A stretch of 50,017 bases of DNA from Gnetum montanum (GCA_015680685.1 MNCI01009196.1:1318-51334); one strand, 5' to 3'; positions 34,830 through 47,346 are shown, counted from the first letter of the stretch. Translations and numbers: made by a program. The notes: generated from the letters alone by a model not told the origin.

Positions 34830-35235
34830 TATCCAAGCATTCAAAGGTTATGAGGTGGTCATGCACTTTAACAGAGCTTCAACTACCCATGGGGCTAGTG
34901 TTGTTGCAATTGTAACATTCCCATTTAATGAAATCTGATCCTTTGCCTATCATTTTGAATTTCCATGTACTAATAATATGGCCAAGTATGATCTATTAAT
35001 TAGAGGGATGATGGTAGCTCGTGACCTAGGAATCAAGTGTTTAATAATTAAGGGCAATTCACAACTTGTGGTTAACCAAGTTATCAAGGTTTATGCATTC
35101 AAGGCCAAACATTTACAACCTTATTATGACTTAGGAAAGAAATTGTTACAAAAATGTACAGAAGTTGACATTCAACATATACCCTAAAAGCAAAATGCTA
35201 TAGCCAATGCAATTACAATGCTAGCCCTTAGTGTG
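34830..35235 (+). pseudogene. Second (archaeal-type) RNase H of element C
   Basis: Frame near 34960-35190: CTNNMAKYDLLIRGMMVARD, then IKGNSQLVVNQV, then a helical segment ending in DIQHIP and QNAIANAI. This is the aRNH domain that Tat-lineage elements carry between RNase H and integrase (established). The usual GDSQLVVNQ is GNSQLVVNQ here, so a catalytic Asp is lost by a G-to-A change. This domain is the main basis for placing C in the Tat lineage. Confidence 0.88.
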
Positions 35236-35459
35236 ACACTATATGTGTTTAGCAAGTTATCCATCTTGACTATGGATTTTGTTATTTCCATCATCAAAGC
35301 ATTAGGGATACATTTGTGGCCATAGTTCATACTTCTCTTACAAGGGAGTGGCATGATGATATCAAATTTTAGCTTATCCATGGTGAACCTTCACAAGGAT
35401 TGACTACTACTTAAAAGGATGTTGTATGTAAAAGATCAAAACAATATGTCATAATAGGT

Positions 35460-36590
35460 GATAAAACATTATGTCGATGGTCCTAGAATGGCATATGGTT
35501 AGTTTGCTTGGGTAAAATCAAAGCCTGAACAATCCTAAAGTAGGTTCATGAAGGTGTTTGTGGGGGACATATAGGACCTAGAGCTATGACCACCAAGATC
35601 AAAAGGTTAGGTTATTACTATCCTTATATGAAAAATGACTACCTACAAAAGTTTAAAACTTGTGATAGCTACCAACAACATAGCAATCTCATACACATAC
35701 TACCAACTGAGTTACACACTACTTAGATCACTTGGTTGTTTCAATGATGGGGGTTGGATATCATTGGACCTTTAATGCCCAATTCTTCTATAGGGCATAG
35801 CTTCATGATCATTGCAACTAAATACTTTACTAAGTGGGTTGAGGCTATTCCCTTAAGGAAGACCACATCTAAACAAGTTTTTAGATTCATTTTTGACAAC
35901 GTAGTAGCCCATTTTAGCATATCTATGATCATAGTCATAGAAAATAGACCATAGTTTTGTAGCCAAGAAATGAAAAAATTTTGTCATGACCTAGGCATCA
36001 AGCATTCCTTCTCATCACCATACTACCCTCAAGCCAATGGATAAGCCTAAGCAAGCAATATGGCTATCATAAACCTACTCAAGAAAATGCTGAATAATAG
36101 TAAACATGGGTGGCATGAGTGGCTTATCCATGCACTTTAAACCTACCAAACCACATACCGTACTGTAATAAGTGTAACTTTGTATAGCCTTACTTATGAT
36201 TCTAAAGTTATTTTACCTCTTGAACTCTAGGTACCATCACTTTAAGTGGCCTTATCCAACTTCATCAATGATGAAAAAAATTAGGAGCTACATACCATGG
36301 ACCTAGACTTAGTGGAGAAGTAGTGGGTATGAATGCTTTCTCACATTGAGCACTACTAAGAGAGGTAGAAGAAGCAACACCACCATAACCTAGGTAAGCA
36401 CAAAATAAAAAAATGGGATATGGTCCTCAAAGTTATCTGTGAGCATGCGAATAAATTCTTAGCCAACTAGGAAGGGCCTTTTTTGATCACCAAGGCCTAC
36501 AGCAACATGGCCTACCAAATAGCAGACATGTATGAGAATGAGTTGGCCAATCTAGTCAATCATTCCTATCTAAAGCCATACTACATGTAA
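35460..36590 (+). pseudogene. Integrase of element C (decayed)
   Basis: The HHCC finger reads VHEGVCGGHIGPR ... GYYYPYMKND ... CDSYQQH. The second Cys of CxxC is Tyr. The core starts LDIIGPLMPN and continues FTKWVEAIPL. The second catalytic Asp block reads IVIENRP, where family members have an Asp. The third block is SSPYYPQANG followed by ASNMAIINLLKKML. The C-terminal part (EGPFLITKAY, YLKPYYM) ends at TAA 36588-36590. It would integrate the cDNA. Dead by stops and active-site changes. Confidence 0.85.
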
Positions 36591-37671
36591 CCCAGAAGCA
36601 ATGTCAACAACCTTCACAACCAACAACACGCAAGCTTGCATGACATCCTTTTCTCAACAAAAGAACATATTTCTGACTCATCATGATCTTAAACTAGCAA
36701 CACTGGTGACCTTGGTAGTCTACTTTCACTCATCATTCTATGTGGCCATATGCATTATAACATGACAACATGTTTTCTTTGCTTGGTTTTCCTTGTCCTC
36801 TTGGAGTTGTGCTTGCAAGGTGAAATCTGGAGTCATCGTGAAGGTGCAACTCATCATGGTGGCAAGTCACCATGTGACCTCAATGTGCAAGATTCGGTGA
36901 GTTTGGCTTGGCATGCCAATAGTGCTTGTCTCATGTCATTTCTATTACCATTTCATTGAGCCCAATCTTGTAGCATGATTAGAACCTTCCTTACCTTGGA
37001 TAATAATGTAGACTAGTGTTTGGGATTGATGTACTATGATCATATGATGTCTCTTCATCATGCTCCACCATCAAGTCCACTTGAATGTAACACATTCCAT
37101 TTAGTGGAAAACCATCTCTTCCATCAAGTGTAACACATCTCACTCAATGGGAAAATGAAACCAAAACTGGCATTGGCAAAGAAACCCGATAAAGGTTTCA
37201 CCCCATGAAAAAATGGGTGGAAGCAAATTGCCAAGAAGTTGAATGACCAATGAAGCCCAAAGGATAGATTAATGGCTCCAAACATGCAAATGGAGGAGCC
37301 AAGTAGCCAAAGAAACCTTGGAGCAAGGTGTTGGTTTCTCAAACATGTTTGCCAAGTGAACCATGCTTCAAACATGAAATGTGAAGCCCAAATGGATTGA
37401 CCAACATGTCTATGCCACACCATAGCCATGATTTCAACATTTGAAAATCATTGTTAGGCCTTGTGATCATCTCCTTGTAGCTAAATATCAAGTAATCACC
37501 TATTATCCTATCATAACCTCATGCCATCATCACAAGCACTCTTGAGCATGGTTCAATACTATTGAATTAAGCATGGAGAAGGAACGTTGGTGATGGACCC
37601 ATAGTGGTGTTTTGTATTTTTTGTCGATATCTTTCAGGTCAATCCTCTAGACATCAACAAAGACATGCCAA
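36591..37671 (+). other. 3' untranslated region of element C
   Basis: Between the integrase stop and the 3' LTR. I see no gene. The open frames at 36750-36959 (+) and 37124-37429 (-) lack any known domain. No clear polypurine tract precedes 37672. Confidence 0.5.
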
Positions 37672-39160
37672 TGAAACACCATCAAAAATTCATGTTGTAA
37701 ATCCCATTTTTTAACTGAGGTTAAAATTTATTATAAATATGAGACATGTAGTCCATGAGCTACAATCTTGCATACCTCAGCTTTTTGGGGTTAAAAAGTA
37801 CCTCAAAAGTTGTTACTACCTCACTTCCCAAGCGAGAAATGGTACCTCATGTCTATATTTAGGCTTGGAAAGGTTGAAAATACCTTGGGGTGGGTAAAAT
37901 TAACATTTCCATGGGTTTTTGTAGGGGTATAGCCCCAACTATGCTAAAGCCATCAATTCCAACTAATGGTACAATAGGCATGATGCTACAGTAGACTTGG
38001 CGCTATAGTAGGTATGGTGCTAAAGTAGACACAGTTCTATAGCAGACATGATGCTACAGTAGATGGGAAGTTCTATTCCATTCCATAAGATGACAATAGC
38101 CAACATAGTTACCACTAAAACCTAGCAGAAGTGTGATGTTGGAATTGTTGGAATTTTTATTTTCCCAACAATGGCCAATGTAGTCATCCCAAGTCTTCAA
38201 TGGCTAGCGTAGATGTCATTTTCCACCAAGCACAACATTTTCCAATGGGCTCCACCATTTTTGTAGTTTCCAACTTTCTCCACATTTTCCACTAGTTTTT
38301 GGCATTCCCAACAACCTTAGCATAATACACCAAATCCAACATAGTAAGAATGGTGCCAATGTAGTTATAAAATTCCATTTACTATTTATAGTAAATGGAT
38401 GGGTTTTGTGGTTGTAGTATATAATAGACTTACTAGAAATGATAACTACATTGAAATTTGATGACTATTGTACCTACAAATTAACAAAAATTTATCAACA
38501 ATCATGGAAGTGATATACAAACCCCAAAATACCTAGATCTACCCTATACAAACCCAATGTAGACACTTTATTCTGTTCCAAGCCTTCACATGAGCAATAG
38601 CATTTTTAGCACTTTCACAACCACCAAATCCCATTGCAACCTTGCAACACTTTTTGGTAGTAGAAACTGGTACTACACTGGGCATAGAAACTCCCATGTA
38701 GCTACCATTGCACCAAAGTGAAGTACCATTTTCATGACCACATGGTAAACCTTGATGAAAACCAATAGAAAGTTGTTGAAAACTAGAGATGGGAAGAAAC
38801 TGGATTGTGGAGTTGCAATAGAACATAGCTTACCTTTTCCAATAGACTTCAAGCTCCTGCAAGAAACTTCTTATGCTCTTGGCATAAGATATCTAGTTCC
38901 TGAACCTTATTCTTTATTTCTTATTTAAATAAACTTACTATTTATGTTGTGTAAGTTTTAGTTTATGTTTTCATTTCTATTTCTATTTTTAAAGCCATTT
39001 ATATTTCCTTTTACACTTTAGAAGTCTCTAGGTGATTGGAAAGACTATCCAAGGTGCCTTAATCCCATTTTTGGAGGCCCTTGGGATTCAAGGTTAAAAA
39101 TATTCTAATGCTTAGATTTTAGGATTCCCATTTGAGCAATCGATATTTCTAGCACCAACA
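37672..39160 (+). repeat. 3' LTR of element C
   Basis: 1,489 bp, TGAAACACC...CACCAACA, aligning with 18379-19843. The longer length is partly due to extra 17-bp minisatellite units (37969-38066). Confidence 0.9.
37969..38066. repeat. 17-bp minisatellite in U3 of C (3' LTR)
   Basis: About six degenerate units of GGTGCTATAGTAGACAT type, against three to four in the 5' LTR. Confidence 0.8.
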
Positions 39161-39165
39161 TGAAT
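39161..39165. repeat. Target-site duplication of C, right copy (TGAAT)
   Basis: Pairs with TAAAT at 18374-18378. Confidence 0.75.
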
Positions 39166-39905
39166 TAAGAGAACTAAAAGTACAATCAGACCAATTATTA
39201 GAAGAAGGAAATATTTGACCTAGCATCTCACCTTGGGGTGAACTAGTCTTAATTGTCAAAAAGAAAGATTATACATTAAGATTATGCATCGATTATAGGG
39301 CATTCAGTAAAGTGATGATTAAAAATACATATCCCTTTCCTAGGATCAATGACTTGTTTGATCAACTTACAGACACATGTTATTTTTCAATGTTCAATTT
39401 AAAATTAGGTTACCAACACATAAGGATTAAGAAAAAAGACATTGAGAAAACTGCATTTAGAACTAGGTATGGATTATATGAATTTGTAGTGATGCCCTTT
39501 GGATTAACTAGCACACTTGCAACATTCACGACATTAATAAATAATATCATTTGTCAATACCTTGATCAATTTGTAATAGTATTTATGGATGATATACTTG
39601 TTTACTCTGAGTCAAGAGAAGAACATGTTAAACATTTAAGAATTACAATGGAATTCCTTAACGAACATTAGTTAAAAGCAACACTAAGTAAATGTAAACT
39701 CTTCAAAGAAGAGGTTTCATACAGGGACCATATAGTATCTAAAAAATAATTACAAGTAGACCTAGTGAAAGTTAGTATAGTTTAAGATTGGCTAGAACTA
39801 AAAGATGCTACAACAGCTCATAGTTTCATGGGCTTAATAGGTTTTTATAGATGTCTTATTAAAGATTATTCTACTTCGGTAGCCCCCTTGACTAACCTTT
39901 TATAG
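39161..39905 (+). pseudogene. Reverse transcriptase of chromovirus D
   Basis: The best-preserved RT here. It reads [20 protein letters not shown] then [35 protein letters not shown] and [13 protein letters not shown]. The catalytic FMDD box is intact at 39582-39593, followed by [15 protein letters not shown]. The frame 39312-39671 is open for 119 codons. Stops flank it (TGA/TAG/TAA from Arg, Trp, Gln). The thumb region continues to about 39900 with a FMGLIGFYRCLIKDYS segment. It makes the cDNA. Confidence 0.9.
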
Positions 39906-40330
39906 GAAAAATAAGTTTGATGAAAAATGTAGGGAATATTTCCTTAGATTAAAAATGCTGAATGAAGAAATACCAATTGAAGTCTTTATAGATGATTGTG
40001 GAGTTGGAATCTATGTAGTTCTTTCTCAAGAAGATAAAGTGGTATGTTTTGAATCAAGTAAGTTATGAGGAGGTGAGATAAATTACTCAACCCATGATTT
40101 AGAATTACTGGCAATTTTTTATGCTTTGAAATTTTGGAGACACTATCTTTGTGGGAAAATATTTGTACTAAAAATATCATAAAAGTTTAGAATAATTGTA
40201 TAGACAAGCTATTTTGAACAACGAACAATGATGATGGGTAGAATTATTGGCTGAATATGATTTTGAAATTTAATATATTCCAAGAAAACAAAATGTAATA
40301 GTTGATTTCCTTAGTCTAATGTGAAACTTA
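39906..40330 (+). pseudogene. RNase H of chromovirus D (decayed)
   Basis: Reads EVFIDDCGVGIYVVLSQED, then VVCFESSKL, then INYSTHDLELLAIFYALKFW and RHYLCG, the standard chromovirus RNase H order. A YFEQRTMMMGR block and PRKQNVIVDFLS-like end follow, with frameshifts. Removes RNA from the hybrid. Confidence 0.82.
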
Positions 40331-40379
40331 ATGAATAATGTTGTGAGAACTTATATGAAAGAAGAAATTAAGGAATAAA

Positions 40380-41600
40380 TAAAAAAAGGTCCTTACTTCA
40401 AGAAGATCCTAACCAATATTTCTTTTGAGCCTCATTATCAACTTGCCCCTAATAGTCTATTGATGAAAGGACAAAGAGTATGTATACATGAAGGAAATTA
40501 AAGAATTAAGCTATTGTGTGAAGCCCATGAAGTACCATATGTAGGACATCTAGGTTATTTCAAAACATATATGATGATACACAAATCCTATTTTTGGCCT
40601 AGAATGAAGAATGATGTATCCACATACATGAAAAACTACCCAACCTACCAAAGAATAAAAGTTAAAAAAAAAAAAGAAACTAAGTGGATTACTACAATCT
40701 TTAGAAGTTCCAACCTAGAAATGAGAAGATGCTACCATGAATTTCATTATGAAATTACCAATAACCAAAGAGGCAAATGACTCAATCTTGATAGTGGTTG
40801 ATCTCCTGTTAAAGATGGCTTAATTTATAGCTTTGAAATCTACAAACACAGTTGAAGAAGTAGCCCAAAAATTTGTACGAGAAGTATTATAGTTACATGG
40901 ATGTCCTAAATCTATCACTTTAGACCAACATCCCAAGTTCATATCAAAATTTTGGCAAAATTTCTTCAAGGAACTTGGAACCCAACTGAAATTTAGCACA
41001 GCTTATCCCCGAGAGATAGATGATTGAACTGGACATGTAAATAGAATATTAGAAGATATTATACAAAGCTACATTGGGAGTAGACTGAAGATGTGGGAGA
41101 ATTACTTGCATTTAGCCGAATTCACCTACAACAACAATTATCAAGGTTCCATACATCAAGCACCATTCAAAGTAGTATATGGACATAATTACCATACACC
41201 ACTAACTTGGGCAGATCCAACCTTAAGAATGAAATGCAAGGAAGAAGAAATGAAAATAATAGAAAATATTATTTTAAGAGTTAAACAAAATTTGCAAAGT
41301 ACCCAAGACAAATATAAGGGATATGCATATACACATTGACTTAAGAAGGAATTCCAAATTGGAGATCAATTACTATTGAGAGTAAAACTGACAAGGAGTT
41401 TCTTTAAATTAGGAAAATATACTATGTTGGTCCCAAGATATTGTGGATCCTTTGGAGCCTCCAAGAGAATTGGCAAAGTAGCATATCAATTAAAACTTCC
41501 AACAAACTAATTTCACCCAATCTTCCATGTAAGTTTGCTAAAAATGTTCATGAAAATGATGTGCCTTATGTGCTAGATTGGAACACTTTGCCCCTGAGAT
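40380..41600 (+). pseudogene. Integrase of chromovirus D (decayed)
   Basis: The HHCC region is CEAHEVPYVGHLGYFKTYMM then YFWPRMKNDV then NYPTYQRIK. Both zinc Cys residues of CxxC have become Tyr (TGT to TAT). The first part of the core is missing or scrambled at 40680-40830. The second Asp block ITLDQHPKF can be read near 40915. A STAYPREID block with GHVNRILEDI follows near 40998-41065. The C-terminal part (LAEFTYNNNYQGS, VKLTRSFFKLGKY, then PRYCGSFGASKRIGKVAYQL) is chromovirus-like. Confidence 0.85.
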
Positions 41601-41757
41601 CCAACACCAGCTTCAAGGTCAAATCAATTGTAATCAAGAATCATGAAATGAAGAAACTTCATAATAAAAACATTAGATAAGTACTTGTCCAATGATCAAA
41701 TTGTGATCAACAAACTTGGGAAAACATGGAGTTCATTCTCAACACTTATCCCTAATT
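41600..41757 (+). pseudogene. Chromodomain-like C-terminus of D
   Basis: After NTSFKVKSIVIKNHEMKKL the frame gives QTWENMEFILNTYP, the (A/Q)TWE...YP signature of the chromodomain at the end of chromovirus integrases. This domain steers integration by binding chromatin (family knowledge). Short and decayed, but the position is right. Confidence 0.7.
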
Positions 41758-41937
41758 TTTTGATCATCATGATATTAAATGAGAAATTATATTTATTATT
41801 AAAGTAATAAATTATATTCTTTGTTTGTACAAATGATAATGAAGATAATGCTGAAGCTGAAACTGAGGAGCATAATGAGGAAGCAGCAACCAAGTAGTTG
41901 GACCTAGAGGAAGCACTCAAGGATTAGCTGGATGCTT

Positions 41938-42346
41938 AAGGGGGTGTAGCTTATAATGTCTCATCCCTTGTTAAGGATGGAATTGTACTATAATGATGTA
42001 ATTAACCTTGGAAATAAGGGGTTATTCATTATGAGGAGTCATGATTAATCATGATACCCCTCAGGAAAAGGTTTGGCCTATATCATTTAAGGTTAGGCTT
42101 AAAGATCATGCCAACATGAAGTTGTAGAGTCAAAATTGGCAAGTGATAGGAGTTAGGTGAAGTGAGATAAGAAGAAACTATTCACCCATTCAGCTGGATA
42201 GCCTAACCATGGTGCCAATGCCAGATTGTCTCTAAGGCCTAAGTATCATGGGAAGATAACCCATAGGACATTACAATGTACCATTCTCACTAATAAAATT
42301 TTTTTTCTTTTCTTTTCTTCTTGTTAAATTCAGTGCATCAATAACA
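41938..42346 (+). repeat. Polypurine tract and probable 3' LTR of D
   Basis: AAGGGGGTG at 41938-41946 is a polypurine tract. An LTR starting TGTAGC at 41945 and ending near ATAACA (42346) would be about 400 bp. It holds CTAATAAAAT near 42290 followed by a T-rich run. The 5' LTR is not in the window, so the ends are inferred. Confidence 0.5.
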
Positions 42347-42730
42347 TGTACCAAGTTATTTCATTATATTTCCATTATAACATTCACAAGTATGATGAAT
42401 TAAGTAATGAATGATCATATATTGATGACATCTAGGAACACAATGTCACACATAACTAATGTTTTGCAAAGAACATGTATTCCATGTCAAAAAAAAATGT
42501 TGCATAAAAAATTGATGTATAAAAGGCAAAGTTTTGCAAGCCTTATCTATAATCCCTAGTAGATTCTTCCTTATCTTCTTTATCAACTTGCATAGGAGTT
42601 AGTTCAACTACTAGTCCTTGGTTGCTCTCTCTAGGATCTGTATAGAAAATCAAGATAAAATAAATAGTTAGTTTGATTTTATCATTTCATAAGATAAAAT
42701 AAACTAACTTCGTAAGATCTTGGTATTTAC
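42347..42730. other. AT-rich spacer, no gene
   Basis: Probably 3' flank of the antisense gene at 42731-45910. A short exon-like stretch could lie near 42560-42640 on the minus strand (contains an Ala/Glu-type frame), but I cannot support it. Confidence 0.35.
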
Positions 42731-45700
42731 CCTATGTATCTCTACACATTTCTAAAATTCTTTCTTCTATCTTCACAAAACTCAAATTGGCCATGTCAAG
42801 TGTATTAAATGCTAAGCTTGGAATCTTCAATAGAATGTTGGCCCATTCTTCATCATAATACTTTAATTCTTCTAAGGAGAGATCATCATCTCCTCCTCTT
42901 CCACATGCTCCTCTTAAGAGCCTCTTTGTTGTTCCTTCAATGTGGTAATTACCACAATAATGGAAAAATTTTTAAACAAAATTCTTATTTCTTTATCCAC
43001 ATATACAATTTTATTTTTCTTAAATAGCTTATGATATTCACTTTTGTATCATTGCTTATTAATTTGATGCTTTTTACCCTAGCTCTCCCATGTTTCTACA
43101 AAATTTCTTGAGTTGGTTATGGATTGTGTCATGGCAAGTGCTAATCTTTTTCACTTCATCAAAGATTTTTATAATTCCATGGATTTATTGTTTTCTCTCC
43201 AATATGCATGGGAAGGAGGATTATATGTAACCATGTTACTATCACTCAACTCAACCTTAAGGAGTTGCACTTGGTTAGATAACATTTTTATTTGTATCTT
43301 ATTCTCCTATTCCTTCTTGTGTGCTTACTCTAGTGAATCTAGGAGTATGAAATTTGTATTATCTTGCTTGATGGCTAATACTCCCATATCCTTAGCATAA
43401 TTAAGAGATACATATATTTTTTCTACAAATTACACCTTTTGCTTCTACCTTCATATTTATTCTTGGATCATGTAATGTTACTTGATCCTTATTTAACTCT
43501 TATTTCTACATGATAAATAGAGGATGTTAGAGTCTCTACCTACTAATACTAGACATTATTCTCGTAATAATGTTAAGTTCTCTTACCTTCTCTTGGAGAG
43601 ATAATTTTTAATTTTCTCTTCATGTCTTTAGCCAAACCCTCCAACATCAATTGCTTATCCTTGATGAAAGCCTATATTTTCTTTTTCATCTCTATAAAAG
43701 ATAAAATTTTTTTAAGTTATTTTTAATATTTTCAAAGCTATGGACATTCTTTTGACATAATGCCTAAAGGACTTACCATATGATGTGGATAGTTTGGAGT
43801 TTATTAGTTCCTTTATCCATTTGAAAATCTCTAAATCACTCAAAATTGGTTTACTTAGTAGAGGAGTGATGTTGGTAGGAGGTGAAAGAGCAATCCCCAT
43901 TTCTAGAAGATCATCCCTTTCACTCTCTTAATTTTCCTAATCTTCCTAGTCTATTTCATCAAGGCTTAAATTAAAAAGGTTAGAAAAAGAGCTTAAACTT
44001 TATCTATCTCCTTCTTCATTTTCCTCTGATGAAAGTACAATTATAAAATCTAAATCCTCTTTACTTATACGATCTTTATAGGCCTTAAGAATAAGAGAAA
44101 GGTTGGAACATAGTAGCCTTTGAAAAATATAAGTGTTAATACCACTGGTATCAAAGCTAAAACTATGTCACATCATTTAGACTTAGTAAAACATACAAGG
44201 CAATGATTCAAAAATAATACTTATTTTCTTTTGTATCCTCTCCTAGAAGATCTTTATTTTAGGAGGTTCTAAGGAGATATCTTTCTGGAAGCCCTTCCCT
44301 TCTCGATAGTTCTAGAGGTTCTTTCCAAACTTTCCTCCTTCCCTACTTCTACATCATCACTTATCTTCTTCCTAGTCTTTTTAATGCTTTTGGATATTGA
44401 AGAAATTACCTCCTTCTTAGCCTTTGATGCTAACATCAAAAGAAATCCACCACTAATACTATACATAGACATCAAAATTTCCAAGTGTTAGCATAGTGGG
44501 GGCTTGTAGTCTATCTATGAAGCAACATATGCTTGCTCCTCCTTACCTGGCAAAAAAAGTTATCATCGTTTTTATTAATTCATAATAGAATCTAAAATTA
44601 AGCCTCTTTCTCATTGTCTTCTTCTTTCCTTTATTGTCCTCTTAGGGTAGCTTCTCCATTTTTCCAACTACTCCTTGATAGATCACTAGTGCTTAGTTAG
44701 CTTCCCTTCCTTGGGACATATCCCCATACAACCTATACAACCTCCTAGGGGCCAACTCCCATTTCTAAATAATCTTATTATAAAATAGTCTTTTAAAGAA
44801 TAAGTGGAATAACATCTTCAAGTCTTCATTGGTATCCTTATGCATGTTGATGACATCCCTCTTTTCCAAACCAAGCCATTATTTCATGACCAATAGCTCC
44901 ATTGAATCCAGCTTTGAGCTATCAATTTTTATTCCTCACTCTAGTAAGTCTAATCAATACCATAATGTAGCAGGGTTTCAAGTGATGATGATTTTCTTCT
45001 GGTCTATGCAAACTACAAAGACAACCTTTTTTGTTGAGTAGCTCTTTATTAAGCCTACATACTCTACTACACTAAGGTAGGAGTGCTTCAAACCTTAAGT
45101 ACACAAAAAACCAAACCTATTAAACTTATTAAATTATTTGATATCTTCAACCTCAAATAATCACTTATGAGTGCTTTACCCTTCACTAGTAAATCTAACT
45201 TCAAATTCCTTTGCTAGCCTAGTGATGTCAATAAATTTTGCATCATCAGTGCTTATTTGAGTTAAAAATAAGCAAATCTAACTATTAGTACAATCTCTTA
45301 GTAGTATAAATTAAAACAAAAAAATACTTCTGCTTATTTTTAGGCCTCAAGATTCTTAATTCCTTTGGCCAGTTTGCGTTCTATCATGGGTTTCATCCCA
45401 CAAAGGATAAATCCATCCTTAATTATCATACTCAATCCAAAACTTATGGAGTTTCAATCTCTTATACTATGTATTAAAAGGGAACATCACCTAAGGTTGC
45501 TAGTTTTAATGCTGGGAAAGATCTCATAACAGGCTTTGTAAAAATGTTAAATGATCAAGATCTTGTATATATAGATCAACAAACCTACATGATCATGTAA
45601 AAGTTATTTTTAAATGAAATAAAGATAAATTTAAATATATTTTAATTTCCAAGTCTTCAACTTACCTTTTTACAAAAACTTAAGAACTTGTATTGTTATA

Positions 45701-45910
45701 CATTACTCTAGAAGTTTTAGTTTCAAAGAGAAATGCACTATCAGAGCTAAATTTCTTCTACTTTCTTCTTTTCCATAGCTTATCCAAATATGTCCTATTA
45801 ACTAGGATGTCCTTGGATAACTCCTTGATCTTGGAACTCTTTTCATAAATAATATCCTTAAGCTTTGTAGAAAATCCTAGCATAACTTTCTCCATAGATC
45901 ATAGGAATAA
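42731..45910 (-). pseudogene. Antisense multi-exon gene of element F
   Basis: Minus-strand exon blocks: about 45910-45330 (weak); 45245-44590 (about 215 codons in one frame, stops only of Gln/Arg/Trp type); 44500-44250 (basic: KKTRKKISDD, EKGRASRK); about 44010-43787 (acidic, then IFKWIKELINSKL, GTAAGT donor); 43691-43587 (105 bp; KDMKRKLKIISP); about 43440-43080 (coiled coil); and about 42945-42731 (EELKYYDEEWANILL). The two introns I could check (ends at 43787/43691 and after 43587) are phase 1. The order core, basic, acidic, helical, coiled coil, EW(A/T)NIL repeats that of the gene in C at 24780-27738. It lies upstream of the RT at 47347, on the opposite strand. Function unknown. Confidence 0.65.
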
Positions 45911-47346
45911 CAGTTTCTCCTAGGCCCATCCAAATCATTACATGGAAGTAGCTAATGTAGAATTTTAGAAATTTTATAGCTCCTTAGAAAGTCCAAAATA
46001 TTTGTGGCATTAAAGAGACATCATCAAAGAGATGCTTCCTCTTAATGAGCCTTTGCTTGTTCTCCAAGATATTTCTTTCATACATAAGGAGAAAAAACCT
46101 AGGTGTTATTGTATTTCTACATTTCATAAGTTAAGACTCCTTAGCATCATAAAATTTGATGTTCCATGTTAAAAATGATTTAATGTAACACATCTTCTCT
46201 TATGTCAAAACCTTGTCATTGACAGTTAGCTTTTTGCAAAACAAACCATCTTGAATTCTTCACATCATGTTCTTCATGTGAAAATCTCAGATCCATGTTT
46301 CCTCAAAATTCATAAAAATGATTATAAATTTTACCATGAAAACATTTGTACATGCATATCTCTATTTACTAAACTTAAAACATCAACTAGATTTAGCTAA
46401 ACCTAGTTTGAAAATTTTGGGTCTATTTTCTCTAGTGTTGATGTTCACTATTTACTAAAGTAGTGATGAAAGATCATATTTTTTCTTGCATCCAAGTTGC
46501 AAATATACTCAAAACACTAGGAAACTCATGTGTTTCCTATATAGGATTCATGAATTGTAACATACAAATGCATCTACTTAGTTTTTACTTACAAGTTTAC
46601 CAAACTTTATCAAAACCCTCAAAATCAAGGTTAATACCATAGGGTTCTTGATCACCACCATAAAATCAAACCTAAAATCCTTAATTTAAGTTTCATAATC
46701 TTACAAATCATCTACTTTTTCTAAATCTAAACTTAGTACTATATTTTTTAGTCAATTTCTTAATGAAATCTTGAAAACTAAAAATAATTATCATGGAAAA
46801 CTAGAGAAAGAATACCAAACTATTAAAAAAATTTCTAACTAGGGCTTAGGTAACTTACATCTAAGCCTTGGGAGGGAGTGATTATGGTTGAGATAGTTTC
46901 CTTCTACCACTGGTTCCATCCCCTAGGTCCCTACGTATTGCTACTACCACTTGCCATTATTTGCTTATCATTTAATGTCATTGTAACTTTATGATATGCT
47001 TTCACATTACCAAAGTGCCTAGATATAAAGAAAATCTTTTATGCTAAAAGTTTCTTTCACATGAATTATATAGCTTAATAAATTAATTTTTTCCTTAAAA
47101 TCTTTGACATGCATGATATTTTGACATAGTTTAGCTTTGACATCTCATGTTATTACTTTTCAAAAGCTTCTAAACTTGATTTTTTTTTATTTCAGTTTAA
47201 TTGAACATGGCTACCTATCTAGTGTCTCTACTCTAATCTTTGATCTTAATCTACCTTACAAGCTAGGTAAGTTGAGGTCTAGATCTTTTTTTTTATTAAC
47301 TTAGAATCAAGCTTAACTTCTCTTTTGTCTTCCTTATACATTACAG
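45911..47346. other. Spacer between the antisense gene and RT of F
   Basis: AT-rich, no gene seen. It becomes T/C-rich toward its end and closes with CTTCCTTATACATTACAG at 47329-47346, a good 3' splice site directly before the RT frame. Confidence 0.5.

Larger units (their letters stand above)
18379..39160 (+). mobile_element. Element C: 20.8-kb Tat/Ogre-like retrotransposon
   Basis: Direct LTRs (18379-19843, 37672-39160) flank gag, protease, a 9.6-kb spacer, RT, RNase H, a second RNase H and integrase, all on the plus strand. The second RNase H is diagnostic of the Tat lineage (family knowledge). The separation of protease from RT recalls Ogre, where an intron lies at that point. Here the spacer is far longer than I would expect and holds an antisense spliced gene and a palindrome array. 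The element is inserted into chromovirus D with duplication T(A/G)AAT. It is inactive: many stops, a deletion in RT, and altered catalytic residues. Confidence 0.88.
39161..42346 (+). mobile_element. Chromovirus D, right-hand part
   Basis: RT, RNase H, integrase, a chromodomain-like tail, polypurine tract and probable 3' LTR of a plus-strand chromovirus. The left continuation is only 18335-18378, so D lost its gag, protease and 5' LTR before or during the other events. Host of element C. The clade within chromoviruses is not resolved. Confidence 0.85.

Noticed and set aside
36750-37429. Open frames in the 3' part of C (69 and 101 codons)
   Set aside because: No recognisable domain. The Trp/Cys/Phe-rich minus-strand frame has no exon-type support, unlike the antisense gene further left.
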